Source: JADFRG01 sp046759305 (lineage in GTDB: Bacteria > Chloroflexota > Anaerolineae > Anaerolineales > E44-bin32). From it: 35,680 nucleotides of DNA. Location of the stretch: the NCBI GenBank assembly GCA_046759305.1, contig JBHIBY010000026.1, positions 1 through 35,680 on the forward strand, written 5' to 3'. This document shows positions 1 to 9,793 of this stretch, one piece after another. Position 1 is the stretch's first letter. Every line of letters begins with the position of its first letter. The translations under genes and the position numbers were made by a program. The notes under the pieces are model-generated. The model was not told the DNA's origin, searched no databases, and was given only the letters and a program-made list of their open reading frames with translations.

Positions 1-1
1 T

Positions 2-244
2 TTCTCGGACTTTCTGACTGTGCGTGGAAACGTGACCTACATCGATCACGGATGGGGCGTATACACCGGTTACCTGCACCAATCAGAAAGCTTGGTAAAG
101 CCTGGGGACATAGTAGAGCCGGGACAAACGATTGGATACGTGGGGGGTACAGGTCGCGTTACAGGTCCGCACTTACATTGGGAGATCTGGGTGGGGGGAG
201 TTCCCGTTGATCCAATCGAGTGGACTCAGACAGAATTTCCTTGA
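2..244 (+). CDS. M23-family metallopeptidase, C-terminal fragment (5' end outside window)
   Basis: This is the C-terminal 80 residues of a LytM/lysostaphin-type zinc peptidase. The frame is open from base 2 and ends at TGA 242-244. Visible M23 core elements are Y-I-D-H-G-W-G, then G-Y-L-H-Q, the G-D-x-V-x-x-G-Q-x-I-G-x-V-G-G-T-G strand-turn segment, and the H-x-H zinc/catalytic motif in GPHLHWEI. The protein closes with the usual V-D-P-x-x-W. Such enzymes cut peptidoglycan cross-bridges or, when degenerate, activate amidases outside the membrane. The first zinc ligand pair (H-x3-D) lies upstream of the window, so catalytic competence cannot be judged. The 3' end overlaps the convergent DUF2007 gene by 19 bases. 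Confidence 0.88.
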   Translation, partial: FSDFLTVRGNVTYIDHGWGVYTGYLHQSESLVKPGDIVEPGQTIGYVGGTGRVTGPHLHWEIWVGGVPVDPIEWTQTEFP

Positions 245-495
245 CCCTCGGGGTCCGCGTCGGTACCGCTTTCCAACAGCGCACGGGCTTCATCTTCTTG
301 ATCTGCGCGTACCATGATCTCAACTTCACCCATCGGTCCTACTGTAAGGCCAAGTGCGGTTCCGGCCGACTCTTGAGATAACCAAGCCTCGATACCGTTG
401 GCATTCAGTAGGCCTTTGATGATCTCGGCCTCGATCTGGCCATCGGCTGTTTCTATGGAAACAAGTTCATGCGGTTGCTCTGCTGAAGTGGACAT
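226..495 (-). CDS. DUF2007-like putative signal-transducing protein, 89 aa
   Basis: This is a small cytoplasmic protein with the layout of DUF2007 (putative signal-transducing protein): a strand (LVSIETADG), a helix that selects the molecule to be compared (QIEAEIIKGLLNANGIEAWL), a G/A-rich loop, and V-E-I-M-V-R-A-D-Q-E-D-E-A-R-A-L-L near the end. The pattern of a helix ending N-G-I-x-A followed by V-x-V-x-x-x-D-x-x-x-A-x-x-L is what identifies the family. The biochemical role of DUF2007 is not established. ATG is at 493-495. A TATAAT-like element for the forward-strand gene lies immediately beyond it, so the two genes are divergent with about 50 bases between starts. Confidence 0.75.
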   Translation of the reverse strand: MSTSAEQPHELVSIETADGQIEAEIIKGLLNANGIEAWLSQESAGTALGLTVGPMGEVEIMVRADQEDEARALLESGTDADPEGQGNSV

Positions 496-506
496 GGGCC
501 CTATAG

Positions 507-512
507 TATAAT
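507..512 (+). promoter_or_regulatory. Putative -10 element (TATAAT)
   Basis: A perfect TATAAT sits at 507-512. The best -35 match is weak (CTGAAG at 483-488, 18-base spacer). An ATG at 511 overlaps this element, which argues for the downstream ATG at 547 as the start of the following gene. Confidence 0.45.
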
Positions 513-546
513 GGCCCGGCTTTACCCCAAATCACTAACTCCCCGC

Positions 547-2145
547 ATGCATCTCGCATCCGCGCCCGCTCCCGAACTTTACTGGGCTGAATTCGATGTC
601 ACGGATCAAGACCTTGAATTCATCGATAACCTGCTACTTGAGCGCGAAGTACCGCTCACGATGGAGGAGATGACCCAGGCATTGGTGGCGTATCGTCTGG
701 AATTGCTGCAAGTTGAGCAGGAGAGTAAGTCGAATGGGGAGATCAAGGTTTATCTCCCGAGCGACAAGTATGAGGTCGGTGAGAGCCTAGTATTCGAACT
801 GTTTGACAATCGGACCGGCAGCATTGCGAGTATTCGGGAGTCAGACAACCCCGACCTTCCTCCATTTGATGTGATCCAGGTCAGCTTCGAAGACAGCGGC
901 GAACTCAAAGAGTTCGCCGCTAACTTTAAGCAACATGTTCTCAATACGATTGCGGCTGAGGCGAGCGAGATTGATACGGAGGCTTCGCCTGAAAATATCC
1001 TTATGGGCTTTGGACAGTCGATTGCACACAAGGTCGAGACGCGCTTGCAGGAAAGCTCCGAAACTGTGCGCATCGCTGGACGCTGGTTTCACAGCGGTCT
1101 CTTGGCAGATATCAACGAGGGCCACCTGAATCTAGCGGAGGCTGTGCTTGACGTCGCCGACGGAGGGCCGCTGCCGACTCGGTCCCTGGTAGAACACATG
1201 GAATTGCCGCCAGGCATGGATCCTCTGCTCCGGGAATTCTCAGCCGACTTTGCATTGCAGGAAGATGAGCGCTTCGACGAGGTCGGACCTGCGGGCAAGG
1301 TGCTTTGGTATCTGAAACGGCTGGAGCCCGATGAAGTGCTGAAGGTACCTAAGAGGCTCGCCTATCGACCCAAGGCTTACGATCGGCGCCAGCTGACCGA
1401 GGACTTACTGGATCTTGAGCGAAGCCTGGACGACGAGTTAAGTGAGGTGGAGATTCGTGAGTCTGAATCCACCGAGGACATCACCTTGTCGATTCTCTTC
1501 CCACATCTCAAGGTCGGTACGCTCCCGCTGTCGGCTCGTCTGAAGCCACTCTTTCCCACCGCTTACGAAGCGCCAAGGATCCGGTTCATCCTGATTGACG
1601 AGCGCACGGGCGAACGGTTTCCGGGCTGGGTGGTCCGGGAGCAGCGATATGTGTACGGCTTGGGCGATTGGTATAAAAGCAACGGAGTACCGGCAGGTGG
1701 TCTGATCAAAATCACGCCCACACGCACTGAGGGTGAAGTCGTTCTCCGGGCATTAGAGCCGCGCCAGCGAAATGACTGGATCCGAACCGTCGCGATCGAT
1801 GACGGCGGGAACATTGGTTTCACAATGCTCAAACACCCAGTGGGGACCGCATACGATGAGCGCATGATTGTGGGGCAGATTGACGAACAAGCACTGGATG
1901 AGGCTTGGGAAAGAGGAGAGCAGCGAAAAACGCCACCCGAGAAGCTGACGGGGCAGGTGTTTCGTGAACTTGCCAAGCTCAATCCGCAGGCCACCGTGCA
2001 TGCGAAGGCTCTCTACTCAGCTGTGAATGTCATCCGGCGCTTGCCGCCGGGCCCAATCTTTGCGGAGTTGACCGCGCAGCCATATTACGAGCACGTGGGC
2101 GATCTCTATTGGAAGCTGAACGAGAGCGAGTGGAAAGAGGCATGA
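547..2145 (+). CDS. Uncharacterised protein, 532 aa (first gene of an unrecognised pair)
   Basis: I do not recognise this family. The protein is soluble, acidic and without signal peptide or membrane segment. The N-terminal region (F-D-V-T-D-Q-D-L-E-F-I-D-N-L-L-L) looks helical and could be a small winged-helix or HTH-like unit. The middle has long amphipathic helices rich in E, L and R. A beta-rich part near residues 340-420 includes the segment FPGWVVREQRYVYGLGDWYK. I place the start at ATG 547 because the in-frame ATG at 511 overlaps a perfect TATAAT box, but the 544-aa version cannot be excluded and neither start has a clear Shine-Dalgarno. The last codons overlap the next gene as ATGA, so the two are probably translated together. 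No function is assigned. Confidence 0.8.
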   Translation: MHLASAPAPELYWAEFDVTDQDLEFIDNLLLEREVPLTMEEMTQALVAYRLELLQVEQESKSNGEIKVYLPSDKYEVGESLVFELFDNRTGSIASIRESDNPDLPPFDVIQVSFEDSGELKEFAANFKQHVLNTIAAEASEIDTEASPENILMGFGQSIAHKVETRLQESSETVRIAGRWFHSGLLADINEGHLNLAEAVLDVADGGPLPTRSLVEHMELPPGMDPLLREFSADFALQEDERFDEVGPAGKVLWYLKRLEPDEVLKVPKRLAYRPKAYDRRQLTEDLLDLERSLDDELSEVEIRESESTEDITLSILFPHLKVGTLPLSARLKPLFPTAYEAPRIRFILIDERTGERFPGWVVREQRYVYGLGDWYKSNGVPAGGLIKITPTRTEGEVVLRALEPRQRNDWIRTVAIDDGGNIGFTMLKHPVGTAYDERMIVGQIDEQALDEAWERGEQRKTPPEKLTGQVFRELAKLNPQATVHAKALYSAVNVIRRLPPGPIFAELTAQPYYEHVGDLYWKLNESEWKEA

Positions 2146-2573
2146 GCACAGCTGTTCCGCCGTCCCTGGTTCGACCAACTCTGGAGACAGCCTTTCATAT
2201 TGACTACGACTGGTGGGATCGCTCGGACCGGGAGCTCGAGGTGTACCTTAGAAGTCACCTGTGCTATGAGCATCAGGAGATATATCCTGATATTGACCCC
2301 AAGTTGGAGGTTGACCATGTTGATCCTCATACCGCAGAAGTCACCGTAGTAAGTCGTATCGAACACATCCTAGTATCCCACTGCGCCCGGCAAGATGACT
2401 ACCTCACACCCCAAACCAGCCTGGTAAGCGGTGTATTCCGAGTCTTCCTCGCTAACGGAAACGCTCCCCTGACTCCCGACGAACTTGGTCAGCAGATCGG
2501 TCGCCCAGCGCGTATGATCTTGCGTACGCTGTCGGGGTCTCGCGTTTACAAGGGTATTCGCCCAGCCCACTAG
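2142..2573 (+). CDS. Uncharacterised protein, 143 aa (second gene of the pair)
   Basis: ATG 2142 overlaps the upstream stop (ATGA), the classic arrangement for translational coupling, so I prefer it to a start at 2109 inside the previous gene. The protein is acidic, with W-W-D-R-S-D-R-E-L-E-V-Y-L-R-S near the start and an H-x-H/D-rich centre (D-H-V-D-P-H). The C-terminal stretch PLTPDELGQQIGRPARMILR could be a helix-turn-helix: an 'x-L-G-x-x-I-G-R-x-x-x-x-I' register followed by a short tail. I do not recognise the family. The partner role with the 532-aa protein is inferred from the overlap only. Confidence 0.75.
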   Translation: MSTAVPPSLVRPTLETAFHIDYDWWDRSDRELEVYLRSHLCYEHQEIYPDIDPKLEVDHVDPHTAEVTVVSRIEHILVSHCARQDDYLTPQTSLVSGVFRVFLANGNAPLTPDELGQQIGRPARMILRTLSGSRVYKGIRPAH

Positions 2574-2699
2574 ATTCACGTCCAGCTAAAAGGTATAAGA
2601 TTAAGGAGTTGGTGAACTATTCCCGCAGCTCGATGTATGTAGAGCCAATCTCTTAGGCTATTAGATCGCCGACTGGAGCTGCCAGGGAAAACTAAATAT

Positions 2700-2777
2700 G
2701 CGCCCGTAGCTCAGACTGGATAGAGCAGTGGACTTCTAATCCTCAGGTCGCAGGTTCAAATCCTGCCGGGCGCGCCA
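2700..2777 (+). tRNA. trnR: tRNA-Arg (anticodon TCT), CCA encoded
   Basis: The cloverleaf can be drawn by hand. Acceptor stem GCGCCCG (2700-2706) pairs with CGGGCGC (2767-2773). D stem is GCTC/GAGC (2709-2712 with 2723-2726). Anticodon loop CTTCTAA (2733-2739) carries TCT at 2735-2737. T arm is GCAGG-TTCAAAT-CCTGC (2750-2766). Discriminator G is followed by an encoded CCA (2775-2777). The anticodon stem GTGGA/TCCTC has one T-T mismatch at its second pair (2729 against 2743). The tRNA reads AGA and, by wobble, AGG arginine codons. It is a single gene with a strong terminator directly after it. Confidence 0.95.
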
Positions 2778-2780
2778 GAC

Positions 2781-2836
2781 AGAAAGGAAATGGGCTGTCC
2801 ATGCTGGGAACCGCAGACAGCCCTTTTCCTTCTTTC
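2781..2836 (+). terminator. Intrinsic terminator downstream of tRNA-Arg
   Basis: A long inverted repeat pairs 2781-2799 with 2816-2833. The core GGGCTGTC/GACAGCCC is perfect, and an outer A/T part has one mismatch and one bulge. The descending arm is T-rich (CCCTTTTCCTTCTTT). The outer arms are AG-rich and CT-rich, so it may also stop transcription arriving from the reverse-strand gene at 2852-3037. Confidence 0.85.
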
Positions 2837-2851
2837 AATCCTGCTTTGATT

Positions 2852-3037
2852 TTAGATTTGTGGGGGATGATCCTCGAGTGAGTATTCCTCAGTAGCGGAA
2901 AAGGCGCGGGCAATCGCCTCGTCGATCCAATCTGGGCTAGCTTGCTCTTGCTCCTCGTGGCAAATTCCAAGATAGGCTGCGGTCAGGAGAGATCCGAGTA
3001 TGGCTCCGATCACTAATCCTGCAACAATTTCACTCAC
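2852..3037 (-). CDS. Small membrane-anchored protein, 61 aa
   Basis: GTG 3035-3037 is preceded on the reverse strand by GGAGGA (3044-3049) with a 6-base spacer, a strong ribosome binding site that supports a real gene despite the length. The N-terminus is a glycine-rich hydrophobic segment (VAGLVIGAILGSLLTAAYLG, about residues 5-24) that could be a single membrane helix, as in small YtxH-like proteins. The remaining 35 residues are acidic and soluble (E-E-Q-E-Q-A-S-P-D-W-I-D-E-A-I-A-R-A-F). I do not recognise a family. It precedes the tRNA terminator in a convergent arrangement. Confidence 0.6.
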   Translation of the reverse strand: MSEIVAGLVIGAILGSLLTAAYLGICHEEQEQASPDWIDEAIARAFSATEEYSLEDHPPQI

Positions 3038-3086
3038 AGCTGATCCTCCACTCAGCGATATGAATTAGAAACATAAGGTCGATCGT

Positions 3087-3287
3087 TTACACGGGGACCC
3101 GGGAGGCTCTTCTGTAGCACTCGTCGCGAGCTTCATCCTCATTCACGCAGGCCGCGAGCCACACCCATGCCAGACGATTGTCTGGCTCTTCCCGAACGAC
3201 CCAGCTCAGCGTAGCGCGTCCCTGTCCCAGGTCTCCCCTTTGAATTGCGTCTACGGCGGATGAGATCGCTTCTTCGATGGATGCCAT
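3087..3287 (-). CDS. Short TPR-like protein, 66 aa
   Basis: The helical pair IEEAISSAVDAIQRGDLGQG-RATLSWVV, then EPDNRLAWVWLAACVNEDEARDECYRRA, matches the tetratricopeptide-like repeat very common in Chloroflexota, where N-x-x-A-W-x-W-L-A-x-C is followed by R-x-x-C-x-x-R-A. Only about one and a half repeats are present, ending R-A-S-R-V-P-V, so this is either a minimal single-repeat protein or a shortened member. I chose ATG 3285-3287 over the longer frame from 3413 because the longer form runs antisense into the uvrB 3' end and its extra residues are basic and low complexity. TPR units mediate protein contacts; the partner is unknown. Confidence 0.6.
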   Translation of the reverse strand: MASIEEAISSAVDAIQRGDLGQGRATLSWVVREEPDNRLAWVWLAACVNEDEARDECYRRASRVPV

Positions 3288-3364
3288 GATTGTCCATTTT
3301 CTCCAATGTGAACTTCTGACAATCATCGTAGCAGGCCCCATATGACCTTTCCCTAACGAAACCC

Positions 3365-5413
<2,049 letters not shown>

Positions 5414-5510
5414 CTACTCACACCATTCCAATATTTGGTACTTTCCCTTTGCGTTGCGCATAGACATTGGGATGAGCGCCTGCAAACTGGGGGAGGAGCG
5501 ATCGAATCCA

Positions 5511-6611
5511 TCATCCCCGCTCAACATAGATCGGATTACTGTAGATCCAAGGAGTGCCACTCCGACAAGCTTCAACTCGATAGGCGCCTGGTTCTCCAAT
5601 TGAATGAACGCCGTGTTGGGCGGCGGGCCACTCACGCAACACTTGACCTGCCCGAATGATCCGAATTTGTGCCGGCTCTGGAGTACTGACCTGCAACGTC
5701 GCCCCCAGGCGATAGCGCAGCCTGTCACCCATGATGGCTTTACCATATTCGGAGTGAGCAATGAACATGAAACCGCGCGTGTTAGCCGGCTGATCATACC
5801 CTACGAAGCAGTTCCCGCGACCGATAGCTTCAATAAGGCGCCGCCCATCCTCCGATGCTTCGCCTGAAAGCGGCTCATCCAGCAGAACATGGGTATTTAC
5901 CGCCTTGAACAGCCACGCATACGGGAATATGGCTCGGCGAATGGGGCCAAGTTGAAAGGGGAGTGCATGGGCGTCTGCACTTCCAATAGCAACGACTCGC
6001 TTCCCATCAGCGAGCATGCGATCCCAGCGCTCCATCAACTCTCGTTCGGGGCCCCGACGAATACGTGACGGGAACAGCCCGTAGAAGACGGCATGAGCTC
6101 GGGAACGTATCAGGAATTTGAACGAGGTCATGTAATTCCAAATCTCAATTCCCGTATAGCCATCAACGTCCCAATCGTCCCAAGAGAGATGCGGCTGATT
6201 GAATAGCGGGACCTCACAATCTTGGGGATGTGCAAGAAAGGAGAGGGCTCCGTGCTTTCGGGCCTCGCGGATTAAGGTCTGTGGGTTATTGGAAAACCTG
6301 GAGAGATCTTCATTCCCCCCGTAGATCAGGAGATGCGAGCGTTCGGGGATACGCTTGATATCGTGGACCTCCTCACCGATGAGCCGCAAAATGCGCTGGA
6401 AGCCACGATAGTAATAGCCTTCGAACTCGAGAGGCATTGTGTTGTGATCGGTAACTATGATGAAGTCCAGCCCGGCCTGGATCGCGGCGTCCGCGACTTC
6501 GTCGTGCGTGCCGTGACCGTCGGAGGTTGTGGTGTGCATATGCAGATTTCCCACAATTTCACGCATGTATCGCTCCGAGTAGATCAGCCACGCTTTGAGG
6601 GCCCGAAGCAT
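5511..6611 (-). CDS. PHP-domain metal-dependent phosphoesterase with C-terminal beta domain
   Basis: The PHP (polymerase and histidinol phosphatase) fold is clear. Metal ligands are NLHMHTTTSDG (H24, H26, D31), VTDHNT (D55, H56), then FLAHPQ, and GSADAH near the end of the domain. This set is typical of stand-alone PHP phosphoesterases acting on nucleotide or sugar phosphates, using two or three metal ions. After about residue 270 the protein continues with a segment resembling a beta-sandwich (LGATLQVSTPEPAQIRIIRA... GAYRVEA), seen in some CehA/McbA-type PHP proteins. The substrate cannot be read from sequence. ATG 6609-6611 has a GGAAGA-like ribosome site. It is divergent from polX, which also carries a PHP domain, with about 50 bases between starts. 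Confidence 0.85.
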   Translation of the reverse strand: MLRALKAWLIYSERYMREIVGNLHMHTTTSDGHGTHDEVADAAIQAGLDFIIVTDHNTMPLEFEGYYYRGFQRILRLIGEEVHDIKRIPERSHLLIYGGNEDLSRFSNNPQTLIREARKHGALSFLAHPQDCEVPLFNQPHLSWDDWDVDGYTGIEIWNYMTSFKFLIRSRAHAVFYGLFPSRIRRGPERELMERWDRMLADGKRVVAIGSADAHALPFQLGPIRRAIFPYAWLFKAVNTHVLLDEPLSGEASEDGRRLIEAIGRGNCFVGYDQPANTRGFMFIAHSEYGKAIMGDRLRYRLGATLQVSTPEPAQIRIIRAGQVLREWPAAQHGVHSIGEPGAYRVEACRSGTPWIYSNPIYVERG

Positions 6612-6659
6612 ATCACTCTTCCCATCGCTTAGAATGAGCCCACGGAGAGGGGTGTGCTA

Positions 6660-8384
6660 ATGAACAACACCGAGGTGGCGCAAGTTTTCGAGGATATCGC
6701 CGACCTTCTGGAGATCAAAGGAGAAAAGGTCTTTAAAGTAATCGCCTATCGAAGGGGGGCGGAGGCCATTCGGAATCGGGGACGCGATATCAACGCCATC
6801 TGGGAAGAAGGAAAACTGCAAGAGATTCCAGGGGTGGGTAAGGCGATTGCCGAGAAAACGGACGAACTCCTGAGCAGCGGTAAGTTGGAGTATTACGAAA
6901 AATTGAAATCTGAGATCCCCATAGGGCTCCTGGATGTGCTTAAAGTGGGGGATGTCGGCCCCAAGAAGGCGGCTCGTTTCTGGAAAGAGCTGGATATCAC
7001 ATCGGTGGAGGAACTTGAGGCGGCTGCAAAAAGCGGGGAGCTACAAACGCTATCGGGAATGGGGGTGAAGTCTGAAGCTCGAATCTTGGAGAGCATTGAA
7101 GCCCTGAAGCGCCGCCAAACCGATCGGATGTCGATTGGAGTGGCCTTGCCGATTGCCGATCAGCTTCTCAGCCAATTGCGTAAGCATCCAAAGGTCAAGG
7201 CCGCAGAAACCGCAGGCAGCCTGCGCCGGATGAGGGAGACGGTAGGCGACCTCGATTTACTGGTGTCAACCGATCACCCCGAGCAGGTGATGCAAGCATT
7301 CGTAGAGCTGCCAATCGTGGGTCGCGTGCGCAGCAAGGGCGAAGTGAAGACCAGTGTCGAGCTGATCGATGGTGTGAGAGTTCAGGTCTGGACACACCCC
7401 TCGGAGCGCTTTGGAACTGCCTTGCAGTACGCCACAGGGTCGAAAGATCATAACGTCCGACTGCGTGAACTCGCTCTGTCTCAAGGCATTTCGCTCTCTG
7501 ATCAGGCATTCAAGCTGGAGGATGGTGGGGAAATAACCATCGCCAGTGAAAAAGAGGTCTACAAGAAGCTGGGGCTCCCGTGGATTGCACCTGAAATGCG
7601 CGAGGATCGCGGCGAGATCCAGGCCGCCCAGAGGAGTGAACTCCCGAAGCTGCTAGAGGTCAAAGACCTCAAGGGTGAACTGCATTCGCACACGAATTGG
7701 AGCGATGGCAAGAACACCATCGACGAGATGGTGGCAGCGGCTATCGACGAAGGTCACAAATACCTGGCCATTACCGATCATTCTAAGAGCCTGGGTGTGG
7801 CGAACGGCCTCACAGTGAAGCGTGTTGCGGAGCAGCGCAAAGCAATTGCAAAGGCGCGCAAAGGATTGATGAACGACTTCGTATTGCTCCATGGAACCGA
7901 AATGGAGATCCTGGCGGACGGAAGCCTCGATTATCCAGATGAAGTGTTAGCTGAGTTCGATCTGGTCATCGCCTCGCTCCATACGTCTCTGCGCCAGCCG
8001 CGAGAGCAGATCACCAAAAGAATGATGAATGCCATCAAGAATCCGCATATCGATATCATTGCCCATCCATCGGGGCGCTTGATCGGAAAGCGCGAGCCGG
8101 CCGACCTGGATATGGACCAAATCCTCGAGGCCACCCTTGAGCATGGCGTCATTCTGGAAATCAACTCGAATCCGGAGCGGTTGGACCTCAACGACATCTA
8201 TGCTCGACGGGCGGCTGAAATGGGTATCCCACTGGCTATCAACACCGATGCCCATCGGCCCAGGCACCTGGCCTTCCGTGCATTTGGTGTGGGAGTCGCT
8301 CGCCGTGCCTGGGTGACATCAAAGCAGGTCGTTAACTGCTGGACCGCTGCCCGGATCCAGAAATGGTTTAAGGCGCGAGGCTAG
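6660..8384 (+). CDS. polX: DNA polymerase X family protein with C-terminal PHP nuclease domain
   Basis: Bacterial PolX fills short gaps in base-excision repair, and its PHP domain supplies 3'-5' exonuclease and AP-endonuclease activity. Domains in order: N-terminal helical 8-kDa-like region with helix-hairpin-helix G-V-G-K-A-I-A (to about residue 140), nucleotidyltransferase palm (about 145-310) with G-S-L-R-R (186-190) and G-D-L-D (D197, D199), then PHP (about 336-540) with GELHSHTNWSDG, AITDHS, GTEMEI, ASLH, IAHPSGR and INTDAHR. The third palm carboxylate, normally Asp in a V-D-L-R-V-type strand, is Gln242 (7383-7385), so polymerase activity may be reduced or lost while the PHP site looks intact. 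ATG 6660 (M-N-N-T-E-V-A-x-V-F) fits the family start better than GTG 6654; a GGAGAGG site precedes both. Confidence 0.92.
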   Translation: MNNTEVAQVFEDIADLLEIKGEKVFKVIAYRRGAEAIRNRGRDINAIWEEGKLQEIPGVGKAIAEKTDELLSSGKLEYYEKLKSEIPIGLLDVLKVGDVGPKKAARFWKELDITSVEELEAAAKSGELQTLSGMGVKSEARILESIEALKRRQTDRMSIGVALPIADQLLSQLRKHPKVKAAETAGSLRRMRETVGDLDLLVSTDHPEQVMQAFVELPIVGRVRSKGEVKTSVELIDGVRVQVWTHPSERFGTALQYATGSKDHNVRLRELALSQGISLSDQAFKLEDGGEITIASEKEVYKKLGLPWIAPEMREDRGEIQAAQRSELPKLLEVKDLKGELHSHTNWSDGKNTIDEMVAAAIDEGHKYLAITDHSKSLGVANGLTVKRVAEQRKAIAKARKGLMNDFVLLHGTEMEILADGSLDYPDEVLAEFDLVIASLHTSLRQPREQITKRMMNAIKNPHIDIIAHPSGRLIGKREPADLDMDQILEATLEHGVILEINSNPERLDLNDIYARRAAEMGIPLAINTDAHRPRHLAFRAFGVGVARRAWVTSKQVVNCWTAARIQKWFKARG

Positions 8385-8430
8385 CGCAAGGCATCGGGGG
8401 TTAATAGTTTAGCGGCCGAGGAGAGATTCA

Positions 8431-9279
8431 ATGGCGAAGCCAGCATTCGTGACGGATAGCACTGCATATATTCCGCCTAACCAGGTTCAGCAATTCGATA
8501 TCAAGGTGATCCCTCAGGTCCTGATATGGGATGAGGAGACCATGCTAGACGGTGTGGACATTCAACCGACTACATTTTACGAACGGTTGAAGGAATCAAA
8601 AACCATGCCGACCACCTCTCAAGCAACCATCGGCGCCTTCAAAGAAACCTTCGAGCCTCTGGTCGAAGAGGGTCGGCCAATCTTAGCTGTGTTGATTTCC
8701 GATAAGCTTTCCGGCACGATCCAATCCGCAGAGCAGGCGAAAGCCATGTTCCCCGAGGCCACGATTGCAATTGTCGACTCGGAATCGGCCGCCATGGCAA
8801 TGGGATTTCAACTCTTGGCTGCGGCTCGCGCCGCGCGTGCTGGAGGTACCTTCGAAGAAGTGACGGAGGTTGCAAGGGAGGCGAAATACAATACCGGTGT
8901 CGTTCTCAGCGTGGACACGCTCGAGTACCTGCATCGGGGAGGACGGATCGGAGGAGCTTCCAGGTTGCTGGGAACCGCGCTCAGCATGAAGCCGATCCTC
9001 GAGCTCCAGGATGGGGTTATTGAAGCTGTGGAACGGGTGCGCACTCGCTCCAAAGCGCAAGCACGACTCTTGGACATCCTCGAGGAGCGAATCGACGGTC
9101 GCTCGAAACTACGTTTGGCCGTGATGCACGCGGCAGCCGAAGAGCAGGCGCGAAAGCTGCTAGAAGAAGCATCGAACCGGCTCGATCCGATGGAGACGGT
9201 CTTCTCTGATCTTAGTCCGGTTGTGGGCGCGCATGTGGGCCCTGGAACCCTGGGGCTCTGCTACTCCGTCGAGTTGTGA
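8431..9279 (+). CDS. DegV-family fatty-acid-binding protein
   Basis: DegV proteins bind a single fatty acid. The FakB members present fatty acids to the kinase FakA for phospholipid synthesis. The 282 residues match the family (about 280). Signature parts are VTDSTAYIPP at the N-terminus, the Q-V-L-I-W-D...M-L-D-G segment, M-P-T-T-S-Q-A near residue 60, ISDKLSGTIQSA (the S-G-T-x-x-S-A fatty-acid pocket motif), SVDTLEYLHRGGRIG, and the late V-V-G-A-H-V-G-P-G-T-L-G motif that closes the pocket. A clear GGAGAG ribosome site precedes ATG 8431. No fakA-like DAK gene is in the window. The 3' end overlaps the convergent lipoprotein gene by 19 bases. Confidence 0.93.
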   Translation: MAKPAFVTDSTAYIPPNQVQQFDIKVIPQVLIWDEETMLDGVDIQPTTFYERLKESKTMPTTSQATIGAFKETFEPLVEEGRPILAVLISDKLSGTIQSAEQAKAMFPEATIAIVDSESAAMAMGFQLLAAARAARAGGTFEEVTEVAREAKYNTGVVLSVDTLEYLHRGGRIGGASRLLGTALSMKPILELQDGVIEAVERVRTRSKAQARLLDILEERIDGRSKLRLAVMHAAAEEQARKLLEEASNRLDPMETVFSDLSPVVGAHVGPGTLGLCYSVEL

Positions 9280-9782
9280 TCGACTTCTCTCGTCTCGCGT
9301 AGAATCAGCACATACCCGCCACCGCTATGATCGTGCTCGCTCTGGACCTTTAAATCCACCATCAATGTAGCGGTCTTGCCAACCTCCAATTCGAACTCGA
9401 GTCGCGCGGCCGATGAAAAATCATCCAGTGCGACTTCTTCGCCAGAAACAAGCGATCCACGCACATCGGTGAGGTCAACTCGTATTGCATCATACCGATC
9501 CGCCGGCACGCGCTGCTCAAGAACCTGCTTGAAATTGTCTCCCTCGAGTTGAGTCAGGTCGATCACGGGATCTTGTACCTTGAGATCAACCCAGTCTCTC
9601 GCCTGCGTTGAGTGCAGAGATACGCCTTTAATCTTTGCCTCCAGCCGAGAGAAGTCGCCGATCGCGTCACGATGATCCGAAAATTGAACCTGTACAGTGC
9701 CTTCCGCAGGGATCCGAGCACAGGCACTAAAGAATAGGATCGCCGCGATAGCGCCCAGACCTGCGATAATTCGGTCGGCCAT
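9261..9782 (-). CDS. DUF4382-like lipoprotein, 173 aa
   Basis: The N-terminus is a lipoprotein signal: a hydrophobic run (IIAGLGAIAAILFF) followed by S-A-C, giving a lipobox F-S-A-C with Cys at residue 21. The mature part follows the DUF4382 pattern: V-Q-V-Q-F-S-D near the start, then F-S-R-L-E-A-K-I-K-G-V-S-L-H, W-V-D-L, L-T-Q-L-E-G, L-E-Q-R-V-P-A-D-R-Y-D-A-I-R-V-D-L, and a beta-rich end. The domain is probably an extracytoplasmic beta-sandwich of unknown function. The gene starts 11 bases after the Cox11-domain gene on the same strand, so the two likely form an operon, which suggests a role near the oxidase at the outer face of the membrane. Lgt, encoded at 25.5 kb, would lipidate it. Confidence 0.7.
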   Translation of the reverse strand: MADRIIAGLGAIAAILFFSACARIPAEGTVQVQFSDHRDAIGDFSRLEAKIKGVSLHSTQARDWVDLKVQDPVIDLTQLEGDNFKQVLEQRVPADRYDAIRVDLTDVRGSLVSGEEVALDDFSSAARLEFELEVGKTATLMVDLKVQSEHDHSGGGYVLILRETREVDHNSTE

Positions 9783-9793
9783 TACGCCAAAGC

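Noticed and set aside
511..549. ATG 511 as start of the unknown 532/544-aa gene
   Set aside because: It overlaps a perfect TATAAT box, so it would lie upstream of the transcription start. Kept only as an alternative.
2743..2970. Reverse-strand frame ending L-A-R-P-A-G-F-E-P-A-T
   Set aside because: This is the well-known spurious reading of the antisense of a tRNA 3' half and runs across the terminator. It is not a gene.
5414..5797. Reverse-strand frame between uvrB and the PHP gene
   Set aside because: It overlaps most of the C-terminal end of the PHP gene in another frame and shows no protein-like pattern.
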